A DNA stretch of 64,000 nt from an uncultured Clostridia bacterium (GCA_944384995.1 CALWVN010000001.1:124001-188000), one strand, 5' to 3'. Counted from the first letter of the stretch, positions 52,413-62,042 are shown. Made by a program: numbers and translations. The notes: generated from the sequence alone by a model not told the origin.

Positions 52413-53558
52413 TTGGAAAAAAACGCAGTGATCATTGACCTGAAAAACATCTCCGTCAGTTTTGACGGGCAACCGGTGCTTAAAAACATCAATTTGTACA
52501 TCCGCGACGGGGAGTTTGTCACTTTGCTCGGTCCTTCCGGCTGCGGAAAAACCACAACGCTTCGCATCATTGCCGGCTTTCAGGCGCCGGACAGCGGCGA
52601 AGTCATTTTTGAAGGGAAAGTCATCAATGGTGTGCCGGCGCACAAGCGTCAGGTCAACACCATTTTTCAGCGTTATGCTCTGTTTCCGAACCGCAACGTT
52701 TTCGACAACGTCGCGTTCGGGCTGGAACAGAAAAAGCTCCCTAAGGCAGAGATCCGAAAAACGGTAGAGGAAATGCTGGCACTTGTCAATCTCAAAGGTT
52801 TTGAAAAGCGTCGTATCTCCTCGCTTTCGGGCGGGCAGCAGCAGCGCGTTGCCATCGCGCGTGCGCTGGCAGTCAAACCACGCGTCCTGCTTTTGGATGA
52901 ACCACTCGGCGCGCTTGATCTGAAACTGCGCAAGGATATGCAGGTGGAGCTTAAAAATATCCAGCAGCGGCTCGGCATAACGTTTATTTATGTTACGCAC
53001 GATCAGGAAGAGGCGCTGTCGATGTCCGATACCATTGTCGTGCTGGATAACGGCGAGATCCAACAGATCGGTACGCCGACCGACATTTACAATGAGCCGA
53101 AAAACGCTTTCGTGGCGGATTTCATCGGCGAAAGCAATATCTTAGACGGCATCATGCACGAGGACTTCTCTGTGGAGTTCCACGGGATGCGCTTTCAGTG
53201 TGTGGATAAGGGCTTCGGCAAAGACGAGCCTGTGGATGTCGTTGTGCGCCCGGAGGACGTCGATATCGTACCGCCCGAAGAGGGGATGCTGCGCGGTGTC
53301 GTGACCTCCGTGACCTTTAAGGGCGTACATTATGAGATCATTGTGGACATTGACGGCTTTAAATGGATGGTGCAGACGACCGGATATTCCGCAGTCGGCG
53401 ATGAGATCGGGCTTTCTATTAAGCCTGATGAAATCCAAGTTATGAAGAAGAGTGCCTATTCCGGGCTGTACGGCGATTACAGTTCGTTCAGCGAGGAGTT
53501 TGATGAGCTTTCGGATCCCGACTCCGAGTCGTCCGATGATGCTCCGGCGGAGGTATAG
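52413..53558 (+). CDS. potA: Spermidine/putrescine ABC transporter ATP-binding protein
   Basis: A 381-residue ATPase of the polyamine importer. Walker A is [17 protein letters not shown], the signature is [17 protein letters not shown], Walker B is [16 protein letters not shown], and the switch is [16 protein letters not shown]-terminal TOBE domain (about residues 245-355) follows, and the tail is acidic. It starts with TTG 52413 behind GGAAAGGGG. The next gene is two bases downstream. Confidence 0.95.
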   Translation: MEKNAVIIDLKNISVSFDGQPVLKNINLYIRDGEFVTLLGPSGCGKTTTLRIIAGFQAPDSGEVIFEGKVINGVPAHKRQVNTIFQRYALFPNRNVFDNVAFGLEQKKLPKAEIRKTVEEMLALVNLKGFEKRRISSLSGGQQQRVAIARALAVKPRVLLLDEPLGALDLKLRKDMQVELKNIQQRLGITFIYVTHDQEEALSMSDTIVVLDNGEIQQIGTPTDIYNEPKNAFVADFIGESNILDGIMHEDFSVEFHGMRFQCVDKGFGKDEPVDVVVRPEDVDIVPPEEGMLRGVVTSVTFKGVHYEIIVDIDGFKWMVQTTGYSAVGDEIGLSIKPDEIQVMKKSAYSGLYGDYSSFSEEFDELSDPDSESSDDAPAEV

Positions 53559-53560
53559 CT

Positions 53561-54388
53561 ATGAAAAAAACCTCGCTGACGGCGAAACTCGTTAATGCGC
53601 CGTACATCGTCTGGTCGATTCTTTTTATTCTTGCGCCGATGATCATGGTCGTGTATTACGCGCTGACCGACCGCGACGGCAATTTTACACTGTCCAATTT
53701 GACCTCGCTTTCCGATTACACGGAAACGTTCGGGCGTTCAATCTGGTATGCGTTTCTTGCGACTGTGATCTGTCTGCTTTTGTCATATCCGCTGGCGTAT
53801 ATCATGGCGCGCTCGAAAGTCTCCAAGCAGCGCACGCTGATGATGCTCATCATGCTGCCGATGTGGATGAACTTCCTCATCCGCACCTACTCATGGATCA
53901 CGATATTAAATAACACCGGCATCCTCAACACGCTGTTTGAAGCGATAGGCATCGGACGCGTACAGATGATCAATACGCCGGGCGCGGTCATTTTGGGTAT
54001 GGTTTATAACTTTTTGCCCTATATGGTCCTGCCGATCTATTCGGTTATGTCCAAGCTCGACCAGAGCTTGATTGAAGCCGCGCAGGATCTCGGCTGTAAT
54101 GGCAGGGCAGTCTTAAAAACCGTTATTTTTCCGCAGAGCCTGCCGGGCGTGATCTCCGGCATCACCATGGTCTTTGTACCATCGGTCAGTACCTTTTACA
54201 TCAGCCAAAAGCTCGGTGGCGGCAAATTTATGTTGGTTGGCGACGCGATCGAAATGCAGTTTCAATCCGCCTACAATTATAATCTCGGCGCGGCGCTGTC
54301 ACTGGTGTTGATGCTGATGATCGTCGTCTGTATGCTGATTATGAACCGCTTTACGGATGATGCACAGGAGGGGGCGATGCTGTTTTGA
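53561..54388 (+). CDS. potB: Spermidine/putrescine ABC transporter permease PotB
   Basis: A 275-residue membrane permease with six helices. The N-terminal VNAPYIVWSILFILAPMIMV, FLIRTYSWITILNNTGILN and the EAA loop SLIEAAQDLGCNGRAVLKTVIFPQSLPG (in part: EAAQDLGCNGRAV) are PotB-typical. It pairs with PotC. Its stop overlaps the potC TTG start by four bases. Confidence 0.95.
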   Translation: MKKTSLTAKLVNAPYIVWSILFILAPMIMVVYYALTDRDGNFTLSNLTSLSDYTETFGRSIWYAFLATVICLLLSYPLAYIMARSKVSKQRTLMMLIMLPMWMNFLIRTYSWITILNNTGILNTLFEAIGIGRVQMINTPGAVILGMVYNFLPYMVLPIYSVMSKLDQSLIEAAQDLGCNGRAVLKTVIFPQSLPGVISGITMVFVPSVSTFYISQKLGGGKFMLVGDAIEMQFQSAYNYNLGAALSLVLMLMIVVCMLIMNRFTDDAQEGAMLF

Positions 54389-55212
54389 AACCGAAACGCG
54401 CACTCTCGAACATCTACATTGCTTTGATCATGCTGTTTCTGTATGCGCCGATGCTTGTGATGGTGGTGTTCTCCTTTAACGGTACTTCGAGTACAGGCGT
54501 GCTGGACGGCTTTTCGACCAAGTGGTACGGCGAGCTTCTCAAAGACAGCGTGACCTTACAGGCGCTTACCAACACGCTGATTCTTGCGGTCACTTCGTCT
54601 TTAATCGCGATGGTGCTCGGTACTGCTGCCGCGGTCGGTATCCATTCCATGAAAAAGAAGTGGCTAAAAACATCGGTACTTACCGTGACCAATATCCCGA
54701 TGGTCAATCCCGAGATCGTCACCGGCGTCTCCATGATGCTGCTGTTCGTGTTTGTCGGACGGCTGGTCGGAAAAAGCGATGTGCTCGGGTTCCCGACGCT
54801 GCTCATCGCACACGTCACTTTCAGCCTGCCGTATGTCATCCTTTCGGTGCTCCCGAAACTGCGGCAAACGGATCGGCACTTAGGAGAAGCTGCGCAGGAC
54901 CTCGGCTGTCCGCCGGTCACGGCATTTTTCAAAGTGATCTTGCCGAATATTTCTTCGGGAATTATTACGGGCCTTATTATGGCGTTCACGCTTTCGCTCG
55001 ACGATTTTATTATCAGTTATTTCGTGAGCGGGCCGAAATTCCAAACCTTGCCGATCGTTATTTTTTCAATGACAAAAAAGAAAGTCAAGCCCGACATGTA
55101 TGCGCTCTCCACGCTGATTTTCCTTGCCGTGCTGCTTTTGTTGGTGCTGATGAATATTATGCAGGCGCGCGCCGAAAAGAAAGAAAAAAAGGCGCAGTCC
55201 GCAAGACTTTAA
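54385..55212 (+). CDS. potC: Spermidine/putrescine ABC transporter permease PotC
   Basis: A 275-residue permease with six helices. Family features are YIALIMLFLYAPMLVMVVFSF, the partner EAA loop LGEAAQDLGCPPVTAFFKVILP and FTLSLDDFIISYFVSGP, a PotC hallmark. It starts with TTG 54385 overlapping potB. The last 20 residues are basic and cytosolic. Confidence 0.95.
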   Translation: MKPKRALSNIYIALIMLFLYAPMLVMVVFSFNGTSSTGVLDGFSTKWYGELLKDSVTLQALTNTLILAVTSSLIAMVLGTAAAVGIHSMKKKWLKTSVLTVTNIPMVNPEIVTGVSMMLLFVFVGRLVGKSDVLGFPTLLIAHVTFSLPYVILSVLPKLRQTDRHLGEAAQDLGCPPVTAFFKVILPNISSGIITGLIMAFTLSLDDFIISYFVSGPKFQTLPIVIFSMTKKKVKPDMYALSTLIFLAVLLLLVLMNIMQARAEKKEKKAQSARL

Positions 55213-55227
55213 AAAGGGGATGAAACC

Positions 55228-56343
55228 ATGAAAAAAATCATTTCTGTTGTTTTGGCGCTTGCGCTTTGCGCAGGGATCCTTGCGCTGTCGGGCTGCGGCG
55301 GCACACAAACGGTAGAGCTGGATACCTCCAGGCTTGTCGGAAATTATGATGTGCCGGAATTGCGCGGCACGGAGATCAACGTCTACAACTGGGGCGAGTA
55401 TGTTTCGGACGGTTCCGAGGACACGCTCGACGTCATTCAGGCGTTTGAGGACGTAACGGGTATTCAGGTCAACTACACGATGTACGATTCCAACGAGGAT
55501 ATGTACGCGAAGATGAAGAGCGGCGGCGCAAGCTACGATGTGGTCATTCCCTCGGACTATATGATCGCCCGCATGATCGAGGAGGGTATGCTGCAAACGA
55601 TTGATTTTGCGAACGTTCCCAACTACTCCTATATTGCCGACGACTTCAAAAACCTGTATTTTGATCCCGACAACGCTTACAGCGTACCGTATACGGGCGG
55701 CATGGTCGGTCTTATTTACAACACCACCATGGTCGAAGGCACGCCGGACAGCTGGGAGATCATGTGGGACGAAGCGTATTCGGGGCAGATTTTGATGTTT
55801 AACAACCCGCGCGACGCATTCGGCATTGCGCAGTTCCTGCTCGGGCAGTCCGTCAACACGACGGATGCGGCCCAGTGGCAGGCAGCGGCGGATAAGCTCA
55901 TCGAGCAAAAGCCCGTGGTGCAGTCCTATGTCATGGACGAAGTGTTCGACAAAATGGAAAGCGGCGAGGCTGCGATCGCGGCATATTACGGCGGCGATTA
56001 CCTGACCATGGCGGACATCAACCCCGCCCTTGCTTTCGTGTATCCGAAAGAGGGCACCAATATCTTTGTGGATTCGATGTGCATTCCCGCAAACGCCAAC
56101 AACAAGGCGGCAGCGGAGCTGTTCATCAACTTTATGTGCGAGCCGGAGATCGCACTTGCAAACGCCGAGTATCTCTGCTATCTATGCCCGCACACGGCAG
56201 TGCTCGAGGATGAGCGCTACACGCTTCGGGATAATGAAGTGCTGTATCCGCAGCAAGAGGTCAAAACCGAGTATTTCTACAACTTGGACCGCGATACGCA
56301 GGATCTGCTTTCGCGCCTTTGGGAACAGGTCAAGCTCGCGTAA
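55228..56343 (+). CDS. potD: Spermidine/putrescine-binding lipoprotein
   Basis: A 371-residue lipoprotein with a signal peptide and lipobox ending ALSGCGG. The mature protein has ELRGTEINVYNWGEYVSDG, the PotD/PotF opening, YDVVIPSDYMIARMIEEGML and VPYTGGMVGLIYN. FVYPKEGTNIFVDSMCIP lies near the binding cleft. It delivers polyamine to PotABC. Five hundred or so bases later a small gene follows in the same direction without a gap. Confidence 0.94.
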   Translation: MKKIISVVLALALCAGILALSGCGGTQTVELDTSRLVGNYDVPELRGTEINVYNWGEYVSDGSEDTLDVIQAFEDVTGIQVNYTMYDSNEDMYAKMKSGGASYDVVIPSDYMIARMIEEGMLQTIDFANVPNYSYIADDFKNLYFDPDNAYSVPYTGGMVGLIYNTTMVEGTPDSWEIMWDEAYSGQILMFNNPRDAFGIAQFLLGQSVNTTDAAQWQAAADKLIEQKPVVQSYVMDEVFDKMESGEAAIAAYYGGDYLTMADINPALAFVYPKEGTNIFVDSMCIPANANNKAAAELFINFMCEPEIALANAEYLCYLCPHTAVLEDERYTLRDNEVLYPQQEVKTEYFYNLDRDTQDLLSRLWEQVKLA

Positions 56344-56361
56344 GTGCGCACAGAGGTTTTT

Positions 56362-56610
56362 ATGGATCAAATACAAAAGCCGGATGTGCCCGCCCTGCCG
56401 TTTTTTGAGAGCGGAAACGTGTATACGGGCAGTATCCGCCAAAGCTACCGATTCCGCATAGCCAAAGAAGAAAACGGACTTACGGGCTCGTTTTGGACAC
56501 AGGATGTCTGCTATGAATGTGCAAAAGACGTGCAGGCTGAGCAATTTCCGCTTTCGGAAGAAGGTTTGAAATCCTGTGTGGATTGGATCGCGGCGCATCA
56601 ACCGCTGTAA
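56362..56610 (+). CDS. Hypothetical small protein at the end of the pot operon
   Basis: An 82-residue soluble protein I do not recognise. It starts at ATG 56362 (AGAGG just upstream) 18 bases after the potD stop; the frame is open back to a GTG at 56344. Visible stretches are YTGSIRQSYRFRI, LTGSFWTQDVCYECA and FPLSEEGLKSCVDWIAAH. It is rich in aromatic and acidic residues and has three cysteines. Its length and lone terminal position in a transporter operon suggest a small accessory protein. Confidence 0.7.
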   Translation: MDQIQKPDVPALPFFESGNVYTGSIRQSYRFRIAKEENGLTGSFWTQDVCYECAKDVQAEQFPLSEEGLKSCVDWIAAHQPL

Positions 56611-56632
56611 ACGAAATAAAAAATAAAATCTG

Positions 56633-56667
56633 ACAGGGAAGCCATACATCTGGCTTCCCTGTTTCTA
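56633..56667 (+). terminator. Intrinsic terminator of the pot operon
   Basis: ACAGGGAAGCCA (56633-56644) pairs perfectly with TGGCTTCCCTGT (56651-56662), followed by TTCT. Confidence 0.85.
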
Positions 56668-56865
56668 CATAGCGTTAGCTTATTGTTTATTTCATAGAAG
56701 CATATCTCCCTTCTCTCTATTTTGACCGATTTTGTGATAAGCATGCATGGGAGAAGGTCTGTGTATATGCACATCAATGATGCGTAAAGCATTATGCCGA
56801 AAGGATTATGTTCTATTCGAAAACCTATTTGAATTGCAAACACTTCATGCATCCAAACATAACAA
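56663..56865. other. AT-richer intergenic stretch with no gene seen
   Basis: About 200 bases between the pot terminator and the tRNA terminator. I find no supported coding frame or RNA element; one short open frame crosses into the tRNA and is rejected. Confidence 0.6.
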
Positions 56866-56897
56866 TAACGCCGAACTCAAAAGTGAGCTCGGCGTTA
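56866..56897 (-). terminator. Terminator downstream of tRNA-Leu
   Basis: TAACGCCGAACTCA (56866-56879) and TGAGCTCGGCGTTA (56884-56897) form a 14-bp stem (one G-U on the minus strand), followed on that strand by TTGTTATG. Confidence 0.75.
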
Positions 56898-56900
56898 CGC

Positions 56901-56983
56901 TGGTGCGGATAACAGGACTTGAACCTGCACGCTTGCGCACAAGATCCTAAATCTTGCGTGTCTGCCAATTCCACCATATCCGC
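56901..56983 (-). tRNA. tRNA-Leu (anticodon UAG), CCA encoded
   Basis: The minus strand folds into a class II tRNA. The acceptor arms are GCGGATA and TATCCGC, the anticodon stem CAAGA/TCTTG encloses loop TTTAGGA with anticodon TAG, there is a short variable stem (TGCGCAAGCGTG region), a GTTCAAGTC T-arm, and A plus CCA at the 3' end. It has its own promoter and terminator and is a single-gene unit. Confidence 0.95.
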
Positions 56984-57000
56984 AAATCGGTTGTGCCAAG

Positions 57001-57029
57001 ATTATAACAAATTTATGTCTGATTTTCAA
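57001..57029 (-). promoter_or_regulatory. Sigma-A promoter of tRNA-Leu
   Basis: On the minus strand TTGAAA (57024-57029), 17-base spacer, perfect TATAAT (57001-57006), 18 bases before the tRNA. Confidence 0.75.
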
Positions 57030-57050
57030 TATGGAATTCCAAGTTTTGGA

Positions 57051-57079
57051 TAGACAAAATCCGCAGCTTGGTATACAAT
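57051..57079 (+). promoter_or_regulatory. Probable promoter of the GH2 gene
   Basis: TAGACA (57051-57056), 17-base spacer, TACAAT (57074-57079), 36 bases before GTG 57115; divergent from the tRNA promoter. Confidence 0.55.
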
Positions 57080-57114
57080 ACATATAAAAGAATCCTTGAA
57101 AGGACGTGTTTTGT

Positions 57115-58863
57115 GTGAAATCCGTCTGGACAGATCAAGTGGACAGGGCCTGCCCGTTACCCGAATACCCGCGCCCGCAGCTTGTACGCGAGAATTGGAT
57201 AAATTTAAACGGACTTTTTTCTTACGCGATCCTGCCGCAGTCGCTGCCGTGGCCCGAGCAATACGACGGTGAGATCTTGGTACCGTTTGCCGTGGAATCC
57301 CTGCTTTCCGGTGTGGAAAAACCGCTGCTCCCAAATGAACAGCTTTGGTATCGAAAGTGCTTTACGCTTCCCGAGCGCATGGCGGGTAAGACTATTCTGC
57401 TGCACTTCGGCGCAGTGGATTGGAAATGCCGCGTGTATATCAACAAAGCTCTGGTTGGGGAGCATACAGGCGGGTATTGCGCATTTTCCTTTGACATAAC
57501 CGCTTTTTTGCTGCCCGGTGAAAACGAATTGGTTGTCAGCGTCTATGACCCAACTGACAACGGCTGGCAGCAGCGCGGCAAGCAGGTCATAAAAACGCAC
57601 GGATTCTGGTATACGGCGACCTCCGGTATTTGGCAGACCGTTTGGCTGGAGGCGGTCAGCGATTGCTATGTGAAGAGCTTAAAGCTGCTGCCGGATATCG
57701 ATCAAGGCACGGTTTCTGCTAAAACAACGCTGAATAATACTGAGGGCACTGCTTTAAAGCTGTCTGTTGCCTTTGAGGGAACTACAGTGTTTGAAGGCGA
57801 GGTAGAAAGCGATGCAATCGTTCCGATCCCGGAGCCTCGGCTGTGGAGTCCGGAAGAGCCGAATCTCTACGACATTAAGCTTGAGGTTTTCCGCGACGGC
57901 GAGTGCACGGACACCGTCACAAGCTATTTCGGCATGCGTAAATTCCACGTGGACAAGGATGCATCCGGCAAGCCGCGGCTTTTCTTAAACAATAAACCGT
58001 ACTTTCAAAAAGGACTTCTGGATCAGGGGTACTGGCCCGACGGCGGGCTTACTGCTCCGACGGATGAAGCTATGGTTTTTGATATCTCCGAAATGAAGCG
58101 ACTTGGCTTCAATATGCTGCGTAAGCATATCAAGGTAGAGCCCTTGCGCTGGTACTACCACTGCGACAGGCTTGGGATGCTCGTTTGGCAGGATATGGTC
58201 AGCGGTGGAGAGTATATCGGCAATTTTTATGCAGGCGTATTGCCGAACATCGGCATTTTGCATGTGAAGGACAACAAAAACTACGCACGCTTCAAGCGAA
58301 CCAAGCCGGAATGGCGCGAGGACTACCGCCGTGAGCTTTCCGAGATGATCGACCTGCTGTACAACGCGGTTTCCCTGTACGCCTGGGTGCCCTTCAATGA
58401 GGCGTGGGGGCAGTTTGACGCGCTGGAGATCTGTGACCGTGTGCGAAAACAGGATGCAAGCCGTGTGATCGACCATGCGAGCGGCTGGTACGACCAGGGC
58501 GGCGGCGATATTCAAAGCATGCACAAGTACATTTTACCCATTCGTATGCGCAAGCTCGATGACCGCGCCTTTGTCATTACGGAATTCGGCGGCTATTCCC
58601 GCAAGGTCCCGGGGCACACATGGAATATGAAAAAGGCATTCGGCTATCTGATGTTCCCGGACAAAGCAAAGCTGACCGCCGCCTATGCGCGCCTTTTGCA
58701 AAGGCAGGTGATCCCACTTATAGAACAAGGGCTTTCCGGGACGATTTATACGCAGCTGAGCGATGTGGAGAACGAGGTCAACGGCATTTACACCTATGAC
58801 CGCGCGGAACTGAAGATCGACGAGCAGACTTTGATCGAGCTCAACCGTCAGATGACGTTGTAA
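57115..58863 (+). CDS. Glycoside hydrolase family 2 protein
   Basis: A 582-residue GH2 enzyme. The N-terminal sugar-binding jelly roll (about 1-170) starts YPRPQLVRENWINLNG and includes VYINKALVGEHTGGY. An Ig-like domain (about 175-275) ends with WSPEEPNLYDIKLEVF, and the TIM barrel follows. The acid/base Glu is in WVPFNEAWGQF and the nucleophile Glu in AFVITEFGGYS. No signal peptide, so it is cytoplasmic. It is shorter than LacZ and closer to the beta-glucuronidase/galactosidase-like short group; substrate unknown. GTG 57115 is favoured 10 bases after AAAGGACG. A WYL regulator gene follows. Confidence 0.92.
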   Translation: MKSVWTDQVDRACPLPEYPRPQLVRENWINLNGLFSYAILPQSLPWPEQYDGEILVPFAVESLLSGVEKPLLPNEQLWYRKCFTLPERMAGKTILLHFGAVDWKCRVYINKALVGEHTGGYCAFSFDITAFLLPGENELVVSVYDPTDNGWQQRGKQVIKTHGFWYTATSGIWQTVWLEAVSDCYVKSLKLLPDIDQGTVSAKTTLNNTEGTALKLSVAFEGTTVFEGEVESDAIVPIPEPRLWSPEEPNLYDIKLEVFRDGECTDTVTSYFGMRKFHVDKDASGKPRLFLNNKPYFQKGLLDQGYWPDGGLTAPTDEAMVFDISEMKRLGFNMLRKHIKVEPLRWYYHCDRLGMLVWQDMVSGGEYIGNFYAGVLPNIGILHVKDNKNYARFKRTKPEWREDYRRELSEMIDLLYNAVSLYAWVPFNEAWGQFDALEICDRVRKQDASRVIDHASGWYDQGGGDIQSMHKYILPIRMRKLDDRAFVITEFGGYSRKVPGHTWNMKKAFGYLMFPDKAKLTAAYARLLQRQVIPLIEQGLSGTIYTQLSDVENEVNGIYTYDRAELKIDEQTLIELNRQMTL

Positions 58864-58881
58864 ACAAAAGGGGAGGGGTAT

Positions 58882-59877
58882 ATGGCGAATTCCAAGCTGA
58901 AGCTTTTGTATATTTTGGAGTTGCTCTACAACGAAAGCGATGAAGAGCATCCCGTAGATACGGAACGTATCCTCTTGTATCTCCGCAATCACAGCATCGA
59001 ATGCGAGCGCAAATCCATTTACAGCGATATTACGGTGCTTAAGGAATTTGGCTTGGATATCCTGCTGAGCAAAGGCGCTTCTGGCGGTTATTTTCTGGCT
59101 TCGCGCGATTTTGAGGTCGCCGAGATCCGTCTGCTGTGTGATGCCGTGCAGGCCGCAGGATTTATCTCACCGAAAAAGAGCCGGCATCTCATTGATAAGA
59201 TTCTCACACTTGTCAGCGCCCCGCAGGCTCGGCAGATCAAAAGCCAGGTCTACGTGGACAACCGTCCGAAATCTGTCAACGAGGAGATCTATTATCATAT
59301 CGACAAGCTCAACCGTGCAATTCAAAACGGCAGTCAGGTACAGGTGCTTTACCGTCGCCGCAAGATCACGGAGCAAAATGCGGTGGAGTATGACGACCGC
59401 TTACACACCGTCAGCCCTTACGCGATGATTTGGGCGGATGACCATTATTATCTGGTGTGCAACAAAGCGAAATACGATAATTTAATGGTTTTGCGCATTG
59501 ACCGCATCAAGAAGCTGGAGGTACTCGAAAATGAACGGGCACGCCATTTCTCCGAGGTGTCACCGTATAAGACCTCCTTTGATTCCGCCGATTATGCCAA
59601 GCGGCATTTTCACATGTTTTCCGGCATGCCCGAAAGCGTAGAGCTGATCTGTCAAAACGATCTTTTGGAACAGGTGCTCGATCGCTTTGGTGAGGATGTG
59701 CGTTTGTACCGCGCGGGGGAGGATAAATTCGGTTTGCGCACGCAGGCAGCGGTCAACGATGGGCTTGTCGCGTGGATCATGCAGTTTGGCGCGAAAGTCC
59801 GCGTCAAAAAGCCGGATAGCCTCAAAAAATTGCTGCTTGAAAAGGCACAGGAGATCGAGAGCGTGTATAAAATTTAA
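58882..59877 (+). CDS. WYL-domain transcriptional regulator
   Basis: A 331-residue regulator. The N-terminal winged helix (about residues 1-75) has LKLLYILELLYNES, RILLYLRNHSIECERKSIYSDITVLKEFGLDI (in part: RKSIYSDITVLKEFG) as recognition helix, and a wing GASGGYFL. The WYL ligand-binding domain (about 140-215) includes VSPYAMIWADDHYYLVCN, where a WYL-type tryptophan sits, and a WCX-like C-terminal domain follows. It is 18 bases after the GH2 gene, so it may sense a sugar-related ligand, and it lies just before pgk. Confidence 0.92.
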   Translation: MANSKLKLLYILELLYNESDEEHPVDTERILLYLRNHSIECERKSIYSDITVLKEFGLDILLSKGASGGYFLASRDFEVAEIRLLCDAVQAAGFISPKKSRHLIDKILTLVSAPQARQIKSQVYVDNRPKSVNEEIYYHIDKLNRAIQNGSQVQVLYRRRKITEQNAVEYDDRLHTVSPYAMIWADDHYYLVCNKAKYDNLMVLRIDRIKKLEVLENERARHFSEVSPYKTSFDSADYAKRHFHMFSGMPESVELICQNDLLEQVLDRFGEDVRLYRAGEDKFGLRTQAAVNDGLVAWIMQFGAKVRVKKPDSLKKLLLEKAQEIESVYKI

Positions 59878-59938
59878 GCCCTTGTGCACAATAGACAAAA
59901 AAACTTTGCAATTTTTTATGCATTGTCCGACCTGCCTC

Positions 59939-59967
59939 TTGAAAAAAAAGGAAGATTGTTATAAAAT
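59939..59967 (+). promoter_or_regulatory. Sigma-A promoter of pgk
   Basis: TTGAAA (59939-59944), 17-base spacer, TAAAAT (59962-59967), 47 bases before the ATG. Confidence 0.6.
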
Positions 59968-60014
59968 AATCAAGGTTGCGGAAAGGCCGCTATAAATCGG
60001 AAAGGATGAAAAAT

Positions 60015-61211
60015 ATGAGTAGTGCACTGAACAAGAAAACGGTTGAAGATCTGGACGTAAAAGGCAAGCGTGTCCTTGTACGCTGCGACTTCAACGTTAA
60101 AATGGAAAACGGCGTGATCACCAGCGACAAGCGTATCGTCGCATCTCTGCCGACCATTCAGTACTTGATCAAAAACGGCGCAAAAGTCATTCTCTGCTCG
60201 CATCTCGGCAGACCGAAGGGCGAGTTTAATCCCGAATTTTCGATGAAGCCTGTTGCCGAACGCTTGTCCGAGCTTTTGGGTCAACCCGTGAAGCTTGCGA
60301 AAGACGTAGTCGGCGAGAGCGCGCAGGAGCTTGACGCTTCGCTTCAGGACGGCGAAGTTCTGCTGTTGGAAAATGTCCGTTTTGAACCCGGCGAGACCAA
60401 AAACGATCCCGAGCTTTCCAAGAAGTTTGCGGCTTTGGCGGATCTGTATGTCAACGATGCATTCGGCTCGGCGCACAGAGCGCATTCTTCCACGGCGGGC
60501 GTTGCCGATTACCTGCCTTCCGCCTGCGGTTACCTGATTCAGAAAGAAATCCAATTCATCGGTGGTGCGCTTGAAAATCCGAAGCGCCCGTTGGTCGCTA
60601 TTCTCGGCGGCGCAAAGGTTTCCGACAAGATCGGCGTGATCACCAACCTGATCGACAAATGTGACACCCTGATCATCGGCGGCGGCATGGCATATACCTT
60701 TATGAAAGCACTTGGTCACAGCATCGGCAATTCGCTTTTGGAGGCGGATAAAGTGGAGCTGGCTGCTGAAATGATGCAGAAGGCGAAGGATAAGGGCGTG
60801 AAGTTCCTTATCCCCGTAGATAACAAGGTCGGTAAGGAATATAAGCCCGATACGGAAGCCAAGGTCGTTAATTCCGACGAGATCCCGGATGGCTGGATGG
60901 GCCTTGACATCGGCCCTGAAACGCAGAAGCTGTTTGCAGATGCAGTCAAGGGCGCCGGTACCGTCATTTGGAACGGCCCGATGGGTGTTTCCGAGTGGGA
61001 GAACTTCGCTGCCGGCACCATTGCCGTGGCAACCGCCATTGCGGACAGCGGTGCGATCTCGATCATCGGCGGCGGTGACTCCGCTGCGGCGATCCAAAAG
61101 CTCGGCTTTGCGGATAAAATGTCGCATATTTCTACGGGCGGCGGCGCTTCTCTCGAATACCTTGAGGGCAAAGAACTGCCCGGCATTGCCGCATTGGACG
61201 ATAAAGAATAA
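60015..61211 (+). CDS. pgk: Phosphoglycerate kinase
   Basis: A 398-residue glycolytic kinase making ATP and 3-phosphoglycerate. Signatures are [68 protein letters not shown] and the nucleotide-binding [16 protein letters not shown] 60015 has AAAGGATG upstream. It heads pgk-tpiA-gpmI; the gap gene often found first is not here. Confidence 0.97.
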   Translation: MSSALNKKTVEDLDVKGKRVLVRCDFNVKMENGVITSDKRIVASLPTIQYLIKNGAKVILCSHLGRPKGEFNPEFSMKPVAERLSELLGQPVKLAKDVVGESAQELDASLQDGEVLLLENVRFEPGETKNDPELSKKFAALADLYVNDAFGSAHRAHSSTAGVADYLPSACGYLIQKEIQFIGGALENPKRPLVAILGGAKVSDKIGVITNLIDKCDTLIIGGGMAYTFMKALGHSIGNSLLEADKVELAAEMMQKAKDKGVKFLIPVDNKVGKEYKPDTEAKVVNSDEIPDGWMGLDIGPETQKLFADAVKGAGTVIWNGPMGVSEWENFAAGTIAVATAIADSGAISIIGGGDSAAAIQKLGFADKMSHISTGGGASLEYLEGKELPGIAALDDKE

Positions 61212-61217
61212 TGCAGT

Positions 61218-61247
61218 ATACAGGTGGGCGCTTGCGTTCACCTGTAT
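61218..61247 (+). other. Intercistronic hairpin between pgk and tpiA
   Basis: ATACAGGTG (61218-61226) and CACCTGTAT (61239-61247) form a 9-bp perfect stem. CTCAATTTTTG follows, so it could be a weak terminator or attenuator that sets the ratio of pgk to tpiA expression. Confidence 0.6.
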
Positions 61248-61274
61248 CTCAATTTTTGATAAGGAGAAGACAAC

Positions 61275-62042
61275 ATGAATAAAGCAAAACGTGCGGCGGT
61301 CATCGCCGGCAACTGGAAAATGAACAAAACCCCCTCTGAGGCGAAAGCATTGATCGAAGAAATGAAGCCGCTGGTCAAAGACGCCGGCTGCGATGTAGTT
61401 CTGTGTGTGCCTTTTATCGACATTCCTGCCGCAGTTGAAGCAGCAAAGGGCTCGAACATCAAGATCGGTGCCGAGAACGTACACTTCAAGGCTTCCGGCG
61501 CCTACACCGGTGAGGTTTCCGCTGACATGCTGACGGAAGCCGGTGTGGAATATGTTGTGATCGGGCACAGCGAAAGAAGAACCTATTTCGGTGAAACGGA
61601 CCAGACCGTCAATCTGCGCACGCTTGCAGCGCTGAATGCGGGCCTGAAAGCGATCGTCTGTGTCGGCGAAACGCTGGAGCAGCGTGAGCTCGGCTATACC
61701 GAGACCTTGCTGAAGTTCCAGACCAAAATGGCGCTGACCAACGTGACGGCTGAACAGCTTAAAAATGTTATTATTGCTTATGAGCCGGTTTGGGCAATCG
61801 GCACCGGCGTGACCGCGACTGCGGAACAGGCGGACGAGGGCAACGGTTTTGTCCGTGCGGCTGTCGCGGAAGTGTACGGCGAGGATGCTGCGCAAGCGCT
61901 TACCGTGCAGTACGGCGGCTCGATGAATGCGGGCAACGCGGAAGAACTCTTGGCAAAAGAAAATGTAGACGGCGGGCTCATCGGCGGCGCATCGCTGAAA
62001 GCAAAGGATTTTGCCGCTATCGTTGCCGCTGCATCGAAGTAA
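61275..62042 (+). CDS. tpiA: Triosephosphate isomerase
   Basis: A 255-residue TIM-barrel enzyme interconverting dihydroxyacetone phosphate and glyceraldehyde 3-phosphate. AGNWKMNKTPSEA carries the catalytic Lys, VIGHSERRTYFGE the His and IIAYEPVWAIGTGV the Glu. The loop after GSMNAGNAEELL and GGASLKAKDF bind phosphate. AAGGAG precedes the ATG, and gpmI follows by 20 bases. Confidence 0.97.
   Translation: MNKAKRAAVIAGNWKMNKTPSEAKALIEEMKPLVKDAGCDVVLCVPFIDIPAAVEAAKGSNIKIGAENVHFKASGAYTGEVSADMLTEAGVEYVVIGHSERRTYFGETDQTVNLRTLAALNAGLKAIVCVGETLEQRELGYTETLLKFQTKMALTNVTAEQLKNVIIAYEPVWAIGTGVTATAEQADEGNGFVRAAVAEVYGEDAAQALTVQYGGSMNAGNAEELLAKENVDGGLIGGASLKAKDFAAIVAAASK

Noticed and set aside
56747-56950. 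A plus-strand frame of 67 codons entering the tRNA-Leu gene
   Set aside because: It overlaps a clear tRNA and its terminator, with no ribosome site or recognisable sequence.
59970-61895. A 641-codon minus-strand frame across pgk and tpiA
   Set aside because: It runs opposite two certain glycolytic genes and has no domain-like features.
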